DNA from: Lampris incognitus
Taxonomy: Eukaryota > Chordata > Actinopteri > Lampriformes > Lampridae
Assembly: GCF_029633865.1 (NCBI RefSeq)
Contig: NC_079221.1
Coordinates: 5,880,200 to 5,944,199, forward strand
Direction of reading: 5' to 3'
DNA length: 64,000 nucleotides
The notes below the pieces were generated by a model. It did not search any database, was not told where the DNA came from, and worked only from the letters and a program-made list of their open reading frames with translations. Shown here piece by piece: positions 1 through 11,718 of the stretch; position 1 is the first letter of the stretch, and the number at the start of each line of letters is the position of its first letter. A program made the translations under genes and the position numbers.

Positions 1-337
1 CTATCTATCTATCTATCTATCTATCTATAAATATATCTATCTATATATAGATGTAGATATATATAGATGTATATATAGATTATATACAGATACATAAATA
101 TAGATATACATATATAGATAGATATATAAATATAGATATAGATAGGTAGATATATATATAGACTATATATAATATATAGATATATAGATACATAAATATA
201 GATGTACATATATAGATATATATATAAATATAGATAGGTAGATACAGACATGTATATATTATATATATCTATACATAAATATAGATTATATATAGATTAT
301 ATATAGATATATAGATGTACATATATAGATATATATC

Positions 338-392
<55 letters not shown>

Positions 393-509
393 ATACATGA
401 ATATAGATGTAATAGATAATATATATATATAGATATAGATCTATATCTATATATAGATATAGAGATATATATAGCTATATGTATGTATATATAGATAGAT
501 AGATACAGA
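1..509. repeat. GATA/TA microsatellite block
   Basis: The block is almost pure (GATA)n/(TA)n with short interruptions; uninterrupted GATA runs are clearest at 1-28 and 333-390. Reading frames through it encode only Ile/Tyr/Ser strings and are not genes. Confidence 0.95.
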
Positions 510-771
510 TATGGATAGAAAGCTTTATAACGGCAGATATCTTGCTCCTGACATTGGCAGTAAGGGTAAAAGCGGAGCAGCATGTGTGGAGGGAGTTGGG
601 TGGCGCCATGTCGTCAGACTTTTCTGTGTTTTCATGGCGTCGCCTTTAACGCGGGGGTTTGTTCCGAGGACAAACCTGCAGACCGTCGCACAGGACTTTT
701 ACATGGCTGCACGGGGGGGGGATGCGTATTTGAAGTTGTGGTTTTACGCACCAAACGTCCTATAGACAACT
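510..771. other. unassigned non-repeat sequence
   Basis: This is mixed-composition sequence between two microsatellites. Short open frames cross it but none shows a recognisable domain. By cluster order it lies between hoxd11 (off the left edge) and hoxd10a. Confidence 0.4.
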
Positions 772-787
772 GTGTGTGTGTGTGCGT

Positions 788-868
<81 letters not shown>

Positions 869-940
869 CGGCACATGCATATGCATATTTTTTTTCTTTT
901 TCTATGTATATGTAGGCATATGTGCGTGTACACACACACA

Positions 941-1016
<76 letters not shown>
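772..1016. repeat. compound (CA)n(TA)n microsatellites
   Basis: A GT/CA run passes into a TA run at about 772-866. After a short T-rich spacer a long CA run follows at about 927-1015. Slippage-prone simple sequence; no coding content. Confidence 0.95.
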
Positions 1017-1018
<2 letters not shown>

Positions 1019-1447
1019 ATTCACAGTCCACACACCCAGGCGACCCACAGGCGCAACACGGTGTTGGGTATTCGGTGATTTCTCATTTTGGGGTGCAAAC
1101 TGATTTGGGTTGTGATTGGTTCGTGGCGAGGCGGCGTAGAAACAGCACGCGCCACCGACTTTGATCCTCGAGCAAAATAACGCGAAGTCTCCACACCGGC
1201 CTCCTCTGCTCTGCTCCCAGCGTTACGCGTGGACGTCCGCCAGAAGAAAGGAAGAAAGGCAGGAAGAAAAGAAAAGAAACGTCCGAGTTTGGCCTTGTGG
1301 GCAGAAAACAGCCTTTCCCCCCCGTTTTAAAACCAAACTAATTAATCAGAGACAAATGAAAGACTGGAGAGCGTGACCGTGAAGGCGGCATCGCGCTGCA
1401 GCCACAAAGAGTGTGTGTTCTGTGTACTTGTACGTGACTGGTCGACG
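1017..1447. other. unassigned spacer
   Basis: Unique-looking sequence with no homeobox, splice-framed exon or RNA gene that I can recognise. Confidence 0.4.
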
Positions 1448-2353
1448 TGTTGAATATTGTGGAGAATATTGAGAATGTTCATTAATATTGTGGAGAATAT
1501 TGAGAATGTTCATTAATATTGTGGAGATTATTCATTAATATTGTGGAGAAAATTGAGAATATTCATTCATATTGTGGAGAATATTCATTAATATTGTGGA
1601 GAAAATTGAGAACATTCATATTGTGGAGAAGTTTCATTAATATTGTGGAGAAAATTGAGAATATTCATTAATATTGTGGAGAATATTAAGAATATTCATT
1701 AATATTGTGGAGAATATTGAGAATATTCATTAATATTGTGGATGATATTCATTAATATTGTGGGGAATATTGAGAATATTCATTAATATTGTGGAGAATA
1801 TTCTTAAATATTGTGGAGAATATTGAGCAAATTCATTAGAATTGTGGACAATATTGAGAATATTCAATACTATTGTGGAGAATATTGAGAATATTCTTGA
1901 ATATTGTGGAGAATATTGAGAATATTCATGAATATTGTGGAGAATATTGAGAATATTCTTTAATATTGTGGAGAATATTGAGAATATTCACGAATATTGT
2001 GGAGAATATCCTTTAATATTGTGGAGAATATTCATGAATATTGTGGAGAATATTGAGAATATTCACGAATATTGTGGAGAATATCCTTTAATATTGTGGA
2101 GAATATTCTTGAAGATTGTGGAGAATATTGAGAATATTCACGAATATTGTGGAGAATATTGAGAATATTCTTGAATATTGTGGAGAATATTGAGAATATT
2201 CATGAATATTGTGGAGAATATTGAGAATATTCATGAATATTGTGGAGAATATTGAGAATATCCTTTAATATTGTGGATAATATCCTTTAATATTGTGGAG
2301 AATATTCATGAATATTGCGGAGAATATTGAGAATATTCATGAATATTGTGGAG
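1448..2353. repeat. AT-rich minisatellite (about 900 bp)
   Basis: A tandem array of variable units built from AATATTGTGGAG and AATATTGAG blocks joined by TATTCATGAAT- or TATTCATTAAT-like pieces. AATATT is itself palindromic, so both strands look alike. Open frames inside it simply translate the repeat. Confidence 0.92.
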
Positions 2354-2998
2354 AGGAGATTAGACCTTGTGAGTCCGTCTTGTTTCGTTGTAGGCGAGCT
2401 GGACGAGTTGGTGTCCGTCCGCCAAGTGGCTCTTTAACACCGGAGCGACGCCAAAACCCAGCAACGAACAAAAGCGCCGGAGCGGCCTTCTGGACCGAGC
2501 GAGTTTCGCAGGTTAATGAGTTTTTATTTATCCTGCAAGAGAAGAAACAACACAGCCACCCAAGTCAGTGGCTGAATTTCACTTTGCAAAAAAAAAAAAC
2601 CCCCACTGGCACAATATCTTAAGGTTCGAGGGCCATTCTGCAGTTGTCGCCAATATGCGTCATGTAGGTTACACGCACACGCGCGCACATATATGCCCAC
2701 CCCCCCGCACGCGCACATACACGCGCGCACACCAATGCACGGATGCGTTTCACGCGTTAAATGAGGGTCTGAAACGCGTCGCTGTTTTTAATTCCGGATT
2801 CCTTCTTCAGGTAAGAGGAGAGAGGGAGATGGAGTAGGGAGAGGGGTCGGGGTGCCCTTCGCGGGTCTCGAAACCAATTTCAAGTCCGTGTTCTAGGTGT
2901 CGCTGTTGACCACGTCTGCGAGGCGAGGCGAGGCGCGCGCCGGCGCGTCCGCGCGCAGGGGAGAGGAGGCTGCCGTCTCAAGGCCATTTTCAAATCTC
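2354..2998. other. hoxd10a upstream flank
   Basis: Mostly unique sequence with a CA/CG-rich stretch at about 2669-2735. It should contain distal promoter sequence of hoxd10a, but I recognise no specific element before the CCAAT box at 2999. Confidence 0.4.
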
Positions 2999-3018
2999 AT
3001 TGGTGGGCTCGTCATGTG
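2999..3018 (+). promoter_or_regulatory. hoxd10a proximal CCAAT / E-box pair
   Basis: An inverted CCAAT box (ATTGG, 2999-3003) is followed by an E-box-like CATGTG (3013-3018), about 125-145 bp before the hoxd10a start codon. hoxd9a, hoxd4a and hoxd3a have a similar CCAAT plus E-box pair, which supports a proximal promoter. Function is inferred. Confidence 0.45.
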
Positions 3019-3142
3019 GCAGTAGCGAGGCGTCCTGCCTGCCGCCGCGCCGCCGCCGCCGAGCTTGTTTTTCCTGGACATGTCCGCTCACAAAGGACAC
3101 CTCTCGCCGTCCTAGGACTCGGACCCCCCCCCCCAAAAAAGC

Positions 3143-5533
3143 ATGTCGTTCCCCGGCAGCTCCCCCGCGGCCAACACGTTTCTGGTGGACTCCTTGATTG
3201 GCGCGTGCAGGACGGACGGCTTCTACGGCAACGGCGGCGGCATGTACGTGCCGCCCGGCGCCGACGTGGGGACTTACGGAATGCAAACCTGTGGACTCCT
3301 GCCGGCGTTCGGCAAGCGAGGGGAGGTCAACCACCAGAACATGGGCATGAACGTCCACTCGTACATACCTCAGCTAGATAACTGGACCGACCCGAGCCGG
3401 TCTTGCAGGCTGGAGCCGCCCGGCCAGATGTCAAGCTGCACCTTCTCGCAGAGCATCAAGGAGGAGAGCAACTGCTGCATGTACTCCGACAAGCGAGCCA
3501 AAGTTGCCGCGTCAGACGTCCCCGCGTACTCGAGCATCCTCCCCGACTCCTGCCCGCTCGACGGTCCCGAGATCCCGGTCCCGGGCTATTTCAGACTGAG
3601 TCAAACTTACGCCAACGGGAAACACCAGCAGGACTACTGCCACGACGCGCCGCCGGGCAGCCCCAACGGCACCGGCACGCTGATGCAGCTCAGCCGCGTC
3701 CCCCCGAAGTCCCGGTCGTCCTCCTCCTCCTACGCCGGGGCGGACGCCGGCGCGGGAGAGGCGCCGCTGAACGGCGGCCGGACGCCCACCGCGGCCGCCC
3801 CCGCCCCCGCGGCCAGTCCGGATCCGAGGTCGAACGCGGAAGAGAAGAGCCGCTCCGTCGAAGCCCCCGTCTCCAGCCCCGAGCTGCCTCCGAAGGAGGC
3901 GAAAGGTGGGTGCACTGTGGTCCAGCGAGGCGAGGGGGTGGTGGTGGGTGGGGGGGAGCGGTGGCGGCTGTGGCGCTGCAAGGCGAGCGCGGCCGCCTCG
4001 TAAAAGCCGCGTAAAACACAAACAAGCCCGCAGTCGTAACCTTTAATGAGAGCCGCGCTCGCAATAAAACAGGCACCGCGGACGACCGCGGAACCGAGGC
4101 ACGGCCCGTTGCTGCTTCTTCTTCTTCTTCTTCTTCTTCTTCTTCTTCTTCTTCTTCTTCTTCTTCTTCTTCTTCTTTTAAAATCGAAAGCCCCCTTTCC
4201 CCCTGCTCTTAATTGAAGCACGAGCACTAACTACCACTTTTGATCTCGTGTCGTCAGACACGACAAAAGTTAATGCAAGTAACTTCCACGATATCACACG
4301 CGCGCGCGCGCGCACGCACACACACTCTCTCTCGCGCACACACACACACACACACGCACACACTCCGAAATGATTGCAGAACTGAAAGTGGAAACGTTGC
4401 CGCGCTTCCTCCTTTGCTGTTCTCATAAAGCGTTCGCATGTTTCATCGAGTTCCGCACGTGCCGGCTTCATCAGGTCTACGTCTGAGGTCGGGTCCGCAG
4501 GTCTAGGTGCGGGTGAACTTTGGTGGCACTATTTAGTTCTGTCGCACGTGCAGGTCGTGGAAACGACGCCGTTAGAAGGCGCGCGCGGTTGTGTTTGGCT
4601 GCCTCGGTGTCGCGCTCACCGCGCGTGTAATGGGCCTAATAAAAGGCCGACCTTTTATTTTGGGGGGGGGGTAAAATTGTGGTCCACGCTGCTCGTGGCA
4701 CCCTGAAAGTGGCGACCCGCTGCTCAAAGTGAGGCCCGCGTGCCATTGTGACGTGTTGGTGTTCTTTTCTGGGTCTGTTTATTCTGTTCTGGATCAGTTT
4801 ATTCTGTTCTGGATCAGTTTATTCTTTTCTGGGTCTGTTTATTTTGTTCTGGGTCTGTTTATTCTGTTCTGGATCAGTTTATTCTGTTCTGGATCAGTTT
4901 ATTCTGTTCTGGGTCTGTTTATTCTGTTCTGGATCAGTTTATTCTGTTCTGGATCAGTTTATTCTGTTCTGGGTGTGTTTATTCTTTTCCCGGTGTGTTT
5001 ATTGTTTTCTGGATATCTTTATTCTTTTCTGGATCTGTTTATTCTTTTTCTGGATCTGTTTATTCTGTTCTGGATCTGTGTACTCTGTTCTGGATCTGTG
5101 TATTCTGTTCCGGATCTGTTTATTCTGTTCCGGTTCTGTTTATGCTGTTCTGGATCTGTTTATCCTGTTCTGGATCTGTTTATGCTGTTCTGGATCTGTT
5201 TATCCTGTTCTGGATCTGTTTATCCTCTCCTTGTCTCTGCCGTCTCTTTCAGAGCCGCTCTGCAAGGCCGACACGCCGACGAGCAACTGGTTAACCGCCA
5301 AGAGCGGGCGAAAGAAGAGGTGCCCCTACACCAAGCACCAGACGCTGGAGCTGGAGAAGGAGTTCCTGTTCAACATGTATCTGACGCGAGAGCGCCGCCT
5401 AGAGATCAGCAAGAGCGTCAACCTGACGGACAGGCAGGTCAAGATCTGGTTCCAGAACCGCAGGATGAAACTTAAGAAAATGAGCAGGGAAAACCGCATC
5501 CGAGAACTCACCTCCAGTCTCACCTTTTCGTGA
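3143..5533 (+). CDS. hoxd10a: Homeobox protein Hox-D10a (two exons)
   Basis: Join 3143-3905 and 5253-5533, 347 aa, close to the usual ~340 aa. Exon 1 starts [18 protein letters not shown] and carries Hox10 signatures: [12 protein letters not shown], the [15 protein letters not shown] region and [14 protein letters not shown]. The donor follows AAA G (gtgggt, 3906) and the acceptor is ctctttcag before 5253; both are phase 1 and give [18 protein letters not shown]267 is the PBX-contact tryptophan of posterior Hox proteins. The homeodomain is residues 273-332 with WFQNRR in helix 3, and the tail [15 protein letters not shown] is typical of Hox10. The protein is a nuclear DNA-binding regulator of posterior axis and appendage patterning. 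Low-complexity Ser, Ala and Pro stretches lie in the second half of exon 1. Hoxd10 fits better than Hoxa10 or Hoxc10 by its N-terminus and cluster context. Confidence 0.97.
4111..4177. repeat. (TTC)n microsatellite in hoxd10a intron
   Basis: About 21 uninterrupted TTC units lie in the single intron (3906-5252). Confidence 0.95.
4293..4366. repeat. CG/CA alternating repeat in hoxd10a intron
   Basis: Alternating purine-pyrimidine (CG)n then (CA)n tracts, a composition able to adopt Z-DNA. Confidence 0.9.
4757..5233. repeat. 20-bp minisatellite ending at the hoxd10a exon 2 acceptor
   Basis: About 24 units of 20 bp, consensus GTTCTGGATCTGTTTATTCT, run to within ~20 bp of the exon 2 acceptor. 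The array is T-rich on the coding strand, so the polypyrimidine region of the intron is partly made of it. Long frames through it read FCSGSVY-type repeats and are not part of the protein. Confidence 0.93.
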
Positions 5534-6096
5534 GCGCGCATGCGCGCCGCCGCCGCCCCCCCCCCCTCGCCGACGACTCTCCAGTTTAACGCAGAAGCAG
5601 CATCGGACGTTTCAGCCCTCAATCTCACGGAAACTGTGACTGTATGCCATTGTTTTTGTTTTGTCCTGTTTTTTGTTTTTGTTTTGTTATTTTGTATAAT
5701 TTGGTGCGGTGTTGTGTACTTTTTGTATTGTTTCGGTTTAATTTTATCACAGGGTAAACACTTCAAAGTCTTAAATTATTGGGGTACACGTCGACGTAAC
5801 GTTGTCCACTTCCCAGCAGAAGACATTGCTATAGGTATGCTGTCGTGTCTCGAGAAGATGTTGCCACGGCGACCAGCCTTTAAAAGATAGACAAGAGTCG
5901 CGGGCGTGAAAGCACATGGAGTGTCGTGCGCGTGTGGCAGAGGTGCTCCCGCGTGCGTGCGTGCGTGCAGGCCAGCCAGCCAGCACGTGTCCAGAGAGCC
6001 CCCGTGCGTGGTGGCGTCCAGCAATGTTAATCTGTGAAAAAATACTGCATGTTTGTGGCATGTATCCTGCAATAAATAGATTGTCAAACCACCCTG
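5534..6096 (+). other. probable hoxd10a 3'UTR
   Basis: The sequence after the TGA at 5531-5533 is T-rich and has no other gene. The first canonical AATAAA after the stop is at 6071-6076, so a cleavage site near 6090 is likely. Inferred from position only. Confidence 0.5.
6071..6076 (+). terminator. candidate hoxd10a polyadenylation signal
   Basis: AATAAA lies 538 bp after the hoxd10a stop codon, with T/G-rich sequence following. Confidence 0.5.
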
Positions 6097-6845
6097 TTCC
6101 GTAGTGTTGCCCCCCTCCTCCCCTCTCTCCCCCCTCCCTCACCCCCTCCCCCTCCCCCCCCCACCCATCAGCCTACTACTCATTACCGAGCTGGCCTGCG
6201 TGCGATGCGCTTTTTGGCGCATGTCGCCGGCCGTATCCGCTGCCCCGCGCCGCGGGGGGGGGAGGGGGGGTTCGGCCCCCTGGCAGAGGGTCCCTGCTAT
6301 GCCCGCGTGCCGCTGTGCCCGCGTGCCGCTGTGCCCGCGTGCCGCTATGCCAGCGTCTTGCACTTGCACGCGTCCCACGTTCTGCGTGGAAAAAACAACA
6401 CAAAACCCACCGTGCAGAAGGGAAGGACCCCGCTGCCCCCCCCCACCCCCCCACCCCCCCCAAGTCCCGCAGGTGAATCCCGCAGCCCGTCTACACCAGA
6501 TTAGAGTCCGGGCCAGCAGCACAGTCGCGGGGCCGCTTGTTTGTCATTCACACACCATTTTAACTCTCCCCCCCCCACCCCACCCGGAAGCCCCCCCCCT
6601 CCCCACCAAATTACAATTTAATTGGCCTTCTGGTTTTATGCGGCTGCTTAAACTGACGAACTTCTTGGGTTGGAGTTACTACAGCCGCGTTTTTGTTTTT
6701 GTGTTTTTTTGTGTGTTTTTTTTTTGTGTTTTTGTGCCATAAAAACCTGCCGGTCGGGTCTGATGTGCTTTTGGGCTTTTCGGGGATTCCACGAAAAATG
6801 GAAAGTACCGCGAGCCCAAACTCCGAACCCCACGAGGCAAGGTTA

Positions 6846-6884
<39 letters not shown>

Positions 6885-7094
6885 GTGGGTGGGTGGGTGG
6901 GTGGGTGAGTGTGTGAGTGTGTGCGCGCGCGCGCGCGCGCGTGTTTTAGCACTATCGGGTCTTCCACGTTTTTGTGGGATCCTTCATACATACACGGGAT
7001 TGTTTTGTGTCTTTTGCAGAACATGTCCTGCTCGGTGGAGAGGGTGGAGAGGAGGGTGGAGAGGAGGGGAGGAGGAAGGGGGAGAGGAGGGGGG
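6097..7094. other. hoxd10a-hoxd9a spacer, left part
   Basis: Homopyrimidine tracts (about 6110-6170), a three-fold GTGCCGCTGTGCCCGC repeat near 6300-6350, T-rich sequence near 6690-6735, and GT/GGGT/GC simple repeats at 6845-6942. In HoxA, HoxB and HoxC the region next to group 9 carries mir-196; I see no match to its mature sequence here, which agrees with its known absence from HoxD. Confidence 0.5.
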
Positions 7095-7140
7095 ACGTGC
7101 AAAAATCAAACTTCGTGGTGAAAGTTTGATTTTTGCACGT
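7095..7140. other. perfect 19-bp stem hairpin
   Basis: The left arm 7095-7113 (ACGTGCAAAAATCAAACTT) is the exact reverse complement of 7122-7140, with an 8-nt loop. An A-tract follows at 7143-7157. It could be a small foldback element or an RNA hairpin. It does not match miR-196. Confidence 0.85.
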
Positions 7141-7199
7141 TTAAAAAAAAAAAAAAACAAGCCCCGTGCAAAGAGAGGGCCGGTGAGATGCAGCGTGAC

Positions 7200-7363
7200 G
7201 GAGGAGCTCCTCGGGCCCAGAAGCTCCTCGGGCCCAGAAGCTCCTCGGGCCCAGAAGCTCCTCGGGCCCAGAAGCTCCTCCGGCCCAGGAGCTCCTCGGG
7301 CCCAGGAGCTCCTCGGGCCCAGGAGCTCCTCGGGCCCCAGAAGCTGCTCGGGCCCAGGAGGAG
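7200..7363. repeat. 17-bp GC-rich minisatellite
   Basis: About nine units of CTCCTCGGGCCCAGAAG or the variant ending in CAGGAG. Confidence 0.9.
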
Positions 7364-8468
7364 TAGGCCGAGCTGGCCTGGACACGTGTGCAGGATTTAT
7401 TCTAGCTTTCAGGATCCTGCACAGCAGCCGATCCTACACATCCGGCCTTCCAGCGCCGAGTCCACTTGTTCCCGCGGCGGCGGCGGGAGTCCGCTGGGTC
7501 CGTGGCTTCCTTCTCCTGGACTCCTCTCTCCCGGTCCTACCGGACTCGCCAGCCCCCCCTCCCCCTCCCCCTCCCCAGCTCCAGCCCCATTTATGGTAAC
7601 GTGTCATAAGTTTGATGGGAGTCTTGAGCTCGTGAGAAGCGGGCTCAACCTTGACTTGAAGGTCAGCAAAAACACCACCCACCCCCCCACCACCCACCCC
7701 CACCCAGTGCTCCGTGGCATCAATTATAATTAAAACAAAATCCAAGTCGCGTTCAATTCAACCTTCCGGGCAGCAAACCCCGAAATAAACTTTGTTGTGC
7801 GCTCGAGTCCGTTTTTATTAGAGGCGCGTATAATCACGCGCACCTCGTAAACATTTATTGATACATAATAAAGTTATTACGGCCTCTCGTTCATTTCCCC
7901 CACGCCGCTCCCGCGACAGCTACAGAAGAAGAAGAAGGAGAAGAAGAAGAAGAAGAAGAAGAAGAAGAAGAAGCAGAAGAAGAAGAAGGAAAACCCCGCC
8001 GAGCAGGAATTAAACAATACACAGCGCGAGCTGAACGGAAACGGCGCGTGTTATTTTACGGCATCGGCTTTACGAGGCCCGTCAGTCCATAAAGCGCTTT
8101 ACTGGCGCTGGGCTGCGATGGCGGCGTGAGAAGGAGTCTGCATACGTCAACTTATCAGACATCAGCTCTGACAGCTCGTGAGGAGGTGGAGGTGGGAGGT
8201 GGGGGCACGAGAACGCAGGACTACACCAGTCCCATCTGAACCGTATAGTCCGGCACCGTCCAGAACCGTACACACACACACGCCGCGCTCATCTCGAGCC
8301 TTTTTCCGTACCTCCTTCTCCTGCGCGAGAACCAGGACACCCCCCCTCTCCCTCCCTCCCCCCCTCCCCCTCCCCCCCCCCCTCGTTATTATTTTTCTGA
8401 AATGAAAAGGCAAATTAAAGCGCGCGGCTATCAGCGGGCTGATTTACTCGCCGTATTAGTAAATACGG
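7364..8468. other. hoxd9a upstream region
   Basis: Contains an AT-rich block at about 7718-7885 (ATCAATTATAATTAAAAC, several TTTATT/ATAAT motifs) with the look of a conserved Hox regulatory block, a GAA repeat at 7926-7989, and C/T-rich tracts at 8338-8385. A TTTATTG motif and an AATAAAG motif occur at 7840-7880. No coding exon is recognised. Confidence 0.45.
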
Positions 8469-8490
8469 TCACGTGAGCGCGGTAACCAAT
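8469..8490 (+). promoter_or_regulatory. hoxd9a proximal E-box / CCAAT pair
   Basis: TCACGTGA (8469-8476) and CCAAT (8486-8490) lie 100-122 bp before the start codon, the same pairing as at hoxd3a and hoxd4a. This is the likely core promoter region, by inference. Confidence 0.5.
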
Positions 8491-8590
8491 CCCCGCAGCC
8501 GGGGCCCAGCGAAAATACGGCGAGATCGCTGGAGGGGGGAAGCGTCCCGCAACACTGTAACCTTCTATAAGAGCGCGCGGACGTCAAAAC

Positions 8591-9514
8591 ATGTCGACCA
8601 GTGGCGCTCTCGGCAACTGCTACGCCGACCCCGTCATCGGGCACGAGGCGGAGGACGTGTACGGCGCGCGCTTCATCCAGGCTCCGCACACGGTGACCTC
8701 GAGGCCGCCGCCGCCGCCGCCGCCGTCAGGTGCGGGGGGCGCGAGCGGCAACGCGGACTTCTCCTCGTGCAATTTCGCCCCCAAGTCCGCCGTCTACCCG
8801 TCGTCCTGGTCCTCGGTTCACCCGCAGTCCGCCGCCGCGCTGCCGGGGCTCTATCATCCGTACGTGCACCACCACCACCACCACCACCACCACCAGCCCC
8901 ACCTCTCCGCCGCCGACGGCCGATACGTCCGCTCGTGGATCGAGCCCATATCCAACCACGTTCCGCTCTCCGGCTTCCCCGCGCCCGGCGGCCGGACCGC
9001 CAAGCCCGAGGCTCCGGCTCCGGCTCCGGCTCCGGCTCTGCTGGCGCCGAAGGGCGCCGAGTGCGACGCCGCCGCCGCCTTCGACGCCGAGTCGCGGTCG
9101 GCGGCCGGCGAGTTCGCCTGCGGGCTCCACGGGTGCGCCGAGAAGGCGGCCAAAGAGCACAGCGGCAGGACGGCCGGCGCGCCGAGCCGGGCCGAGCCCA
9201 AAGAGGAGAAACAACAACAACTTGACCCAAGTAAGTAAACCAAATATCGCCCCCCCCCCCCACCCAACACACCACCCCCCCCTCCCCCTTGATTTACAGC
9301 CCTACCAACTGTACGAGCGGGCTGTGTAAAGCCCGAGGTTTTACTAACCTATAAAAGTGTCTCGTGCTAAACCACGACTGGGTCGACTCGCGGGGAAAGC
9401 GTGGGGGGGAAAAACCCGCCCAACACCGGGCCGCCGAGCCCGGTCTCGAACTCGCTGCATGCACAACGCATCATCCGTCTCACGTATTCTCTTTCGTGCG
9501 TGTGTGTTTTTGTG

Positions 9515-9552
<38 letters not shown>

Positions 9553-9818
9553 TCTCTGCCCCCCTTTCTGCAGACAACCCGGCGGCCAACTGGATTCACG
9601 CGCGCTCGACGAGGAAGAAGCGGTGCCCCTACACCAAATACCAGACCCTGGAGCTGGAGAAGGAGTTCCTCTACAACATGTACCTGACCCGGGACCGCCG
9701 CTACGAGGTGGCCCGCATCCTCAGCCTGACCGAGAGGCAGGTGAAGATCTGGTTCCAGAACCGGAGGATGAAGATGAAGAAGATGAACAGAGAGAAGAGC
9801 GGCAAGGAGCATCTATAG
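8591..9818 (+). CDS. hoxd9a: Homeobox protein Hox-D9a (two exons)
   Basis: Join 8591-9230 and 9574-9818, 294 aa, shorter than the ~340-350 aa mammalian protein. The N-terminus [19 protein letters not shown], the [20 protein letters not shown] block, GLYHPYV and [10 protein letters not shown] are the Hox9 activation-region blocks. The donor gtaagt follows CCA A and the acceptor is tttctgcag; the phase 1 junction restores [16 protein letters not shown]220 of ANW contacts PBX. The homeodomain is residues 226-285 ([10 protein letters not shown] to MKMKKMN), then a short tail REKSGKEHL. Codon-repeat runs give Pro7 (39-45), His9 (93-101) and an AP dipeptide run (141-148). The protein is a nuclear transcription factor for trunk and fin patterning. 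Hoxd9 rather than Hoxa9 follows from the neighbours and the YADPVIGHE-type start. Confidence 0.97.
9512..9551. repeat. (GCGT)n repeat just before hoxd9a exon 2
   Basis: A GCGT tetranucleotide run lies within the 343-bp intron (9231-9573), about 25 bp before the acceptor. Confidence 0.85.
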
Positions 9819-10330
9819 ACCCGAACCCACCCATCCCCACCCCATCCCCACCCCCCGCTCCGGGTCGGCTCAAGCGGTCGGACACATGTGATGTTTTGCA
9901 AGAAAATCACGACTAGAACCCCGCTCGGGCTCCTGCAGGTTTGAGCCTGAGATCCGGATCAGCGGGCAGGACTCGGAATCAACCCCCTCTCCCCCCCCCC
10001 CCACGTCTCGCTCTCCTTTTTTCCGCCAGCAGCGAAAAAACAAAACAAAACAAAAAAAAGAAACAAAATGTACAGGAATTTCTAGACTGCCAAACTATAT
10101 CTGCTTTTATTTTATTTTCATTTTATTTTATTTACACGGAGGGGAAGAAAAAAGAAGCAGCCTCGAACTATCCGGCTCGGATTGGTTTTTGTTGTGTTTT
10201 GGTTTTATTTTATTGTCTTCGTTGCATCCGAGGGAATTTCGAGAATCCTCGCAGATACCCGCGCTGAGGAGCCGCCGCTGGACTAGCGCTGCTTCCGCCC
10301 GCCCGCCCGCCGCTCTTTACCGTTTGGAAA
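9819..10330 (+). other. probable hoxd9a 3'UTR
   Basis: A/T-rich sequence with long TTTTATTTTATT tracts follows the TAG at 9816-9818. I see no canonical AATAAA before the TA block at 10331, so the 3' end is undefined. Confidence 0.35.
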
Positions 10331-10915
10331 TGCATAAATATACATATATATATATATCATATATATATACACATATATAATATTATATTTATATTTTTTA
10401 TAGATATGATTTATATATAAATCATATCTATATATCACATTATATATATATTATTTATATATATATAAATAATAGATATATATCATGTTATTATATACAT
10501 ATTATATGTATGTATGTATATATATTTATATATGTGTATATATAATATCTATATATAATATTCTATATATATAGATTATATACATATTATATGTATGTAT
10601 ATTTATATATGTGTGTATATATAATATCTATATATAATATTCTATATATACACATATTATATACATATTATATATATGTATGTGTATATATAATATCTAT
10701 ATAAATAATATGTTTATAATATTATATATATATTATATACATATTATGTATATATGTGTATATATAATATCTATATAAATCTATGTATAATATTATATAT
10801 ATATTATATACATATTATATATGTGTGTGTATATAATATCTATATAAATACTATATGTATAATATTATATATATATTATATACATATTATATATATATGT
10901 ATGTGTATATATATT
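10331..10915. repeat. TA-rich microsatellite block
   Basis: About 585 bp of near-pure A/T with higher-order repeats of roughly 90-100 bp (ATATTATATACATATTATAT plus ATAATATCTATATA pieces). Confidence 0.93.
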
Positions 10916-11718
10916 TCCATAGAAGTGTCCTTTGTGTAGCAATGTGGAGTGGGGGAAAGAAATAGATCGAGCGATGCTTTGACCTACTTTCCCGAACGTG
11001 TTTGGGGCGTTGAAGCGCTGTGCAGACCTGCGATCGGCGGGGTGTCGGCGGGCCTCCGGCACGGGGTGTCGGCGGGCCTCCGGCACGTTGTGCTCAGCCC
11101 TGCAACGGAGGCGGCGTTCCCCGCAGGGAGCGGCAGAACGGGGCCTCTCGCCGGGCCTGTGACGCGCGCGAGTCGTGTCGGTTTACTACACCTTCACCGG
11201 CCAACATGGCTGCCGTCTCCCGCCTCCACGTCCCCGCACCGGGCGCCGGGTGCCGGTGAAGCGGCTGCCGAGCCCAGGCGCCGCTGCCCCGGCGGAGCAG
11301 CGTGTGACCCGCCGCGACGCGGAGGGATCGAACCGCACACATGACCGCTGCGGCCCAGTGCAGAAGGAAACCAAAGTGCGTGTGTGCGTGTGTATGCGTG
11401 TGTATGCGTGCGTGTGTATGCGTGTGTGTGCGTGTGTGTTGTGGACACCTGGAGCGACTTTTTGAAGCAAAGCTGTCAGAGCGAAGGGGGTCTCTGGAAA
11501 GGCTAGTTTCCGCCGCAGCGCGCGGCGGTTTGTTTTTCGGGTATTTTATTTTCTAATTTTTCTTATTTTTCTTATTTTATTTTCCAAACTGTATGAGTTT
11601 TATAGGCTGGAAGGGCGGATTCCGTTACAGAGCCCGGGAGGAACTTGGTAATAAAGTGTTTACGATTGGGAGAGGTGTCGTCCGCGTCCCCGCTTTATTG
11701 TCCGGCTTGCAGGGCGTA
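10916..11718. other. hoxd9a-hoxd4a spacer
   Basis: Includes a short direct duplication at about 11037-11087 (GTGTCGGCGGGCCTCCGGCACG twice) and a GTGTGTATGC-type repeat at 11376-11440. No exon is recognised. Confidence 0.45.

Noticed and set aside
1-509. Tyr/Ile-rich frames in GATA/TA blocks here and at 15551-16432 and 36560-37640
   Set aside because: Microsatellite translation.
8566-8570. TATAA word 21 bp before the hoxd9a ATG as a TATA box
   Set aside because: A start site 25-30 bp downstream would fall at or after the start codon that family alignment supports, so it is unlikely to be the functional TATA.
6097-8590. mir-196 gene between hoxd10a and hoxd9a
   Set aside because: No match to the mature miR-196 sequence; the only strong hairpin (7095-7140) is unrelated. 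HoxD is known to lack mir-196.
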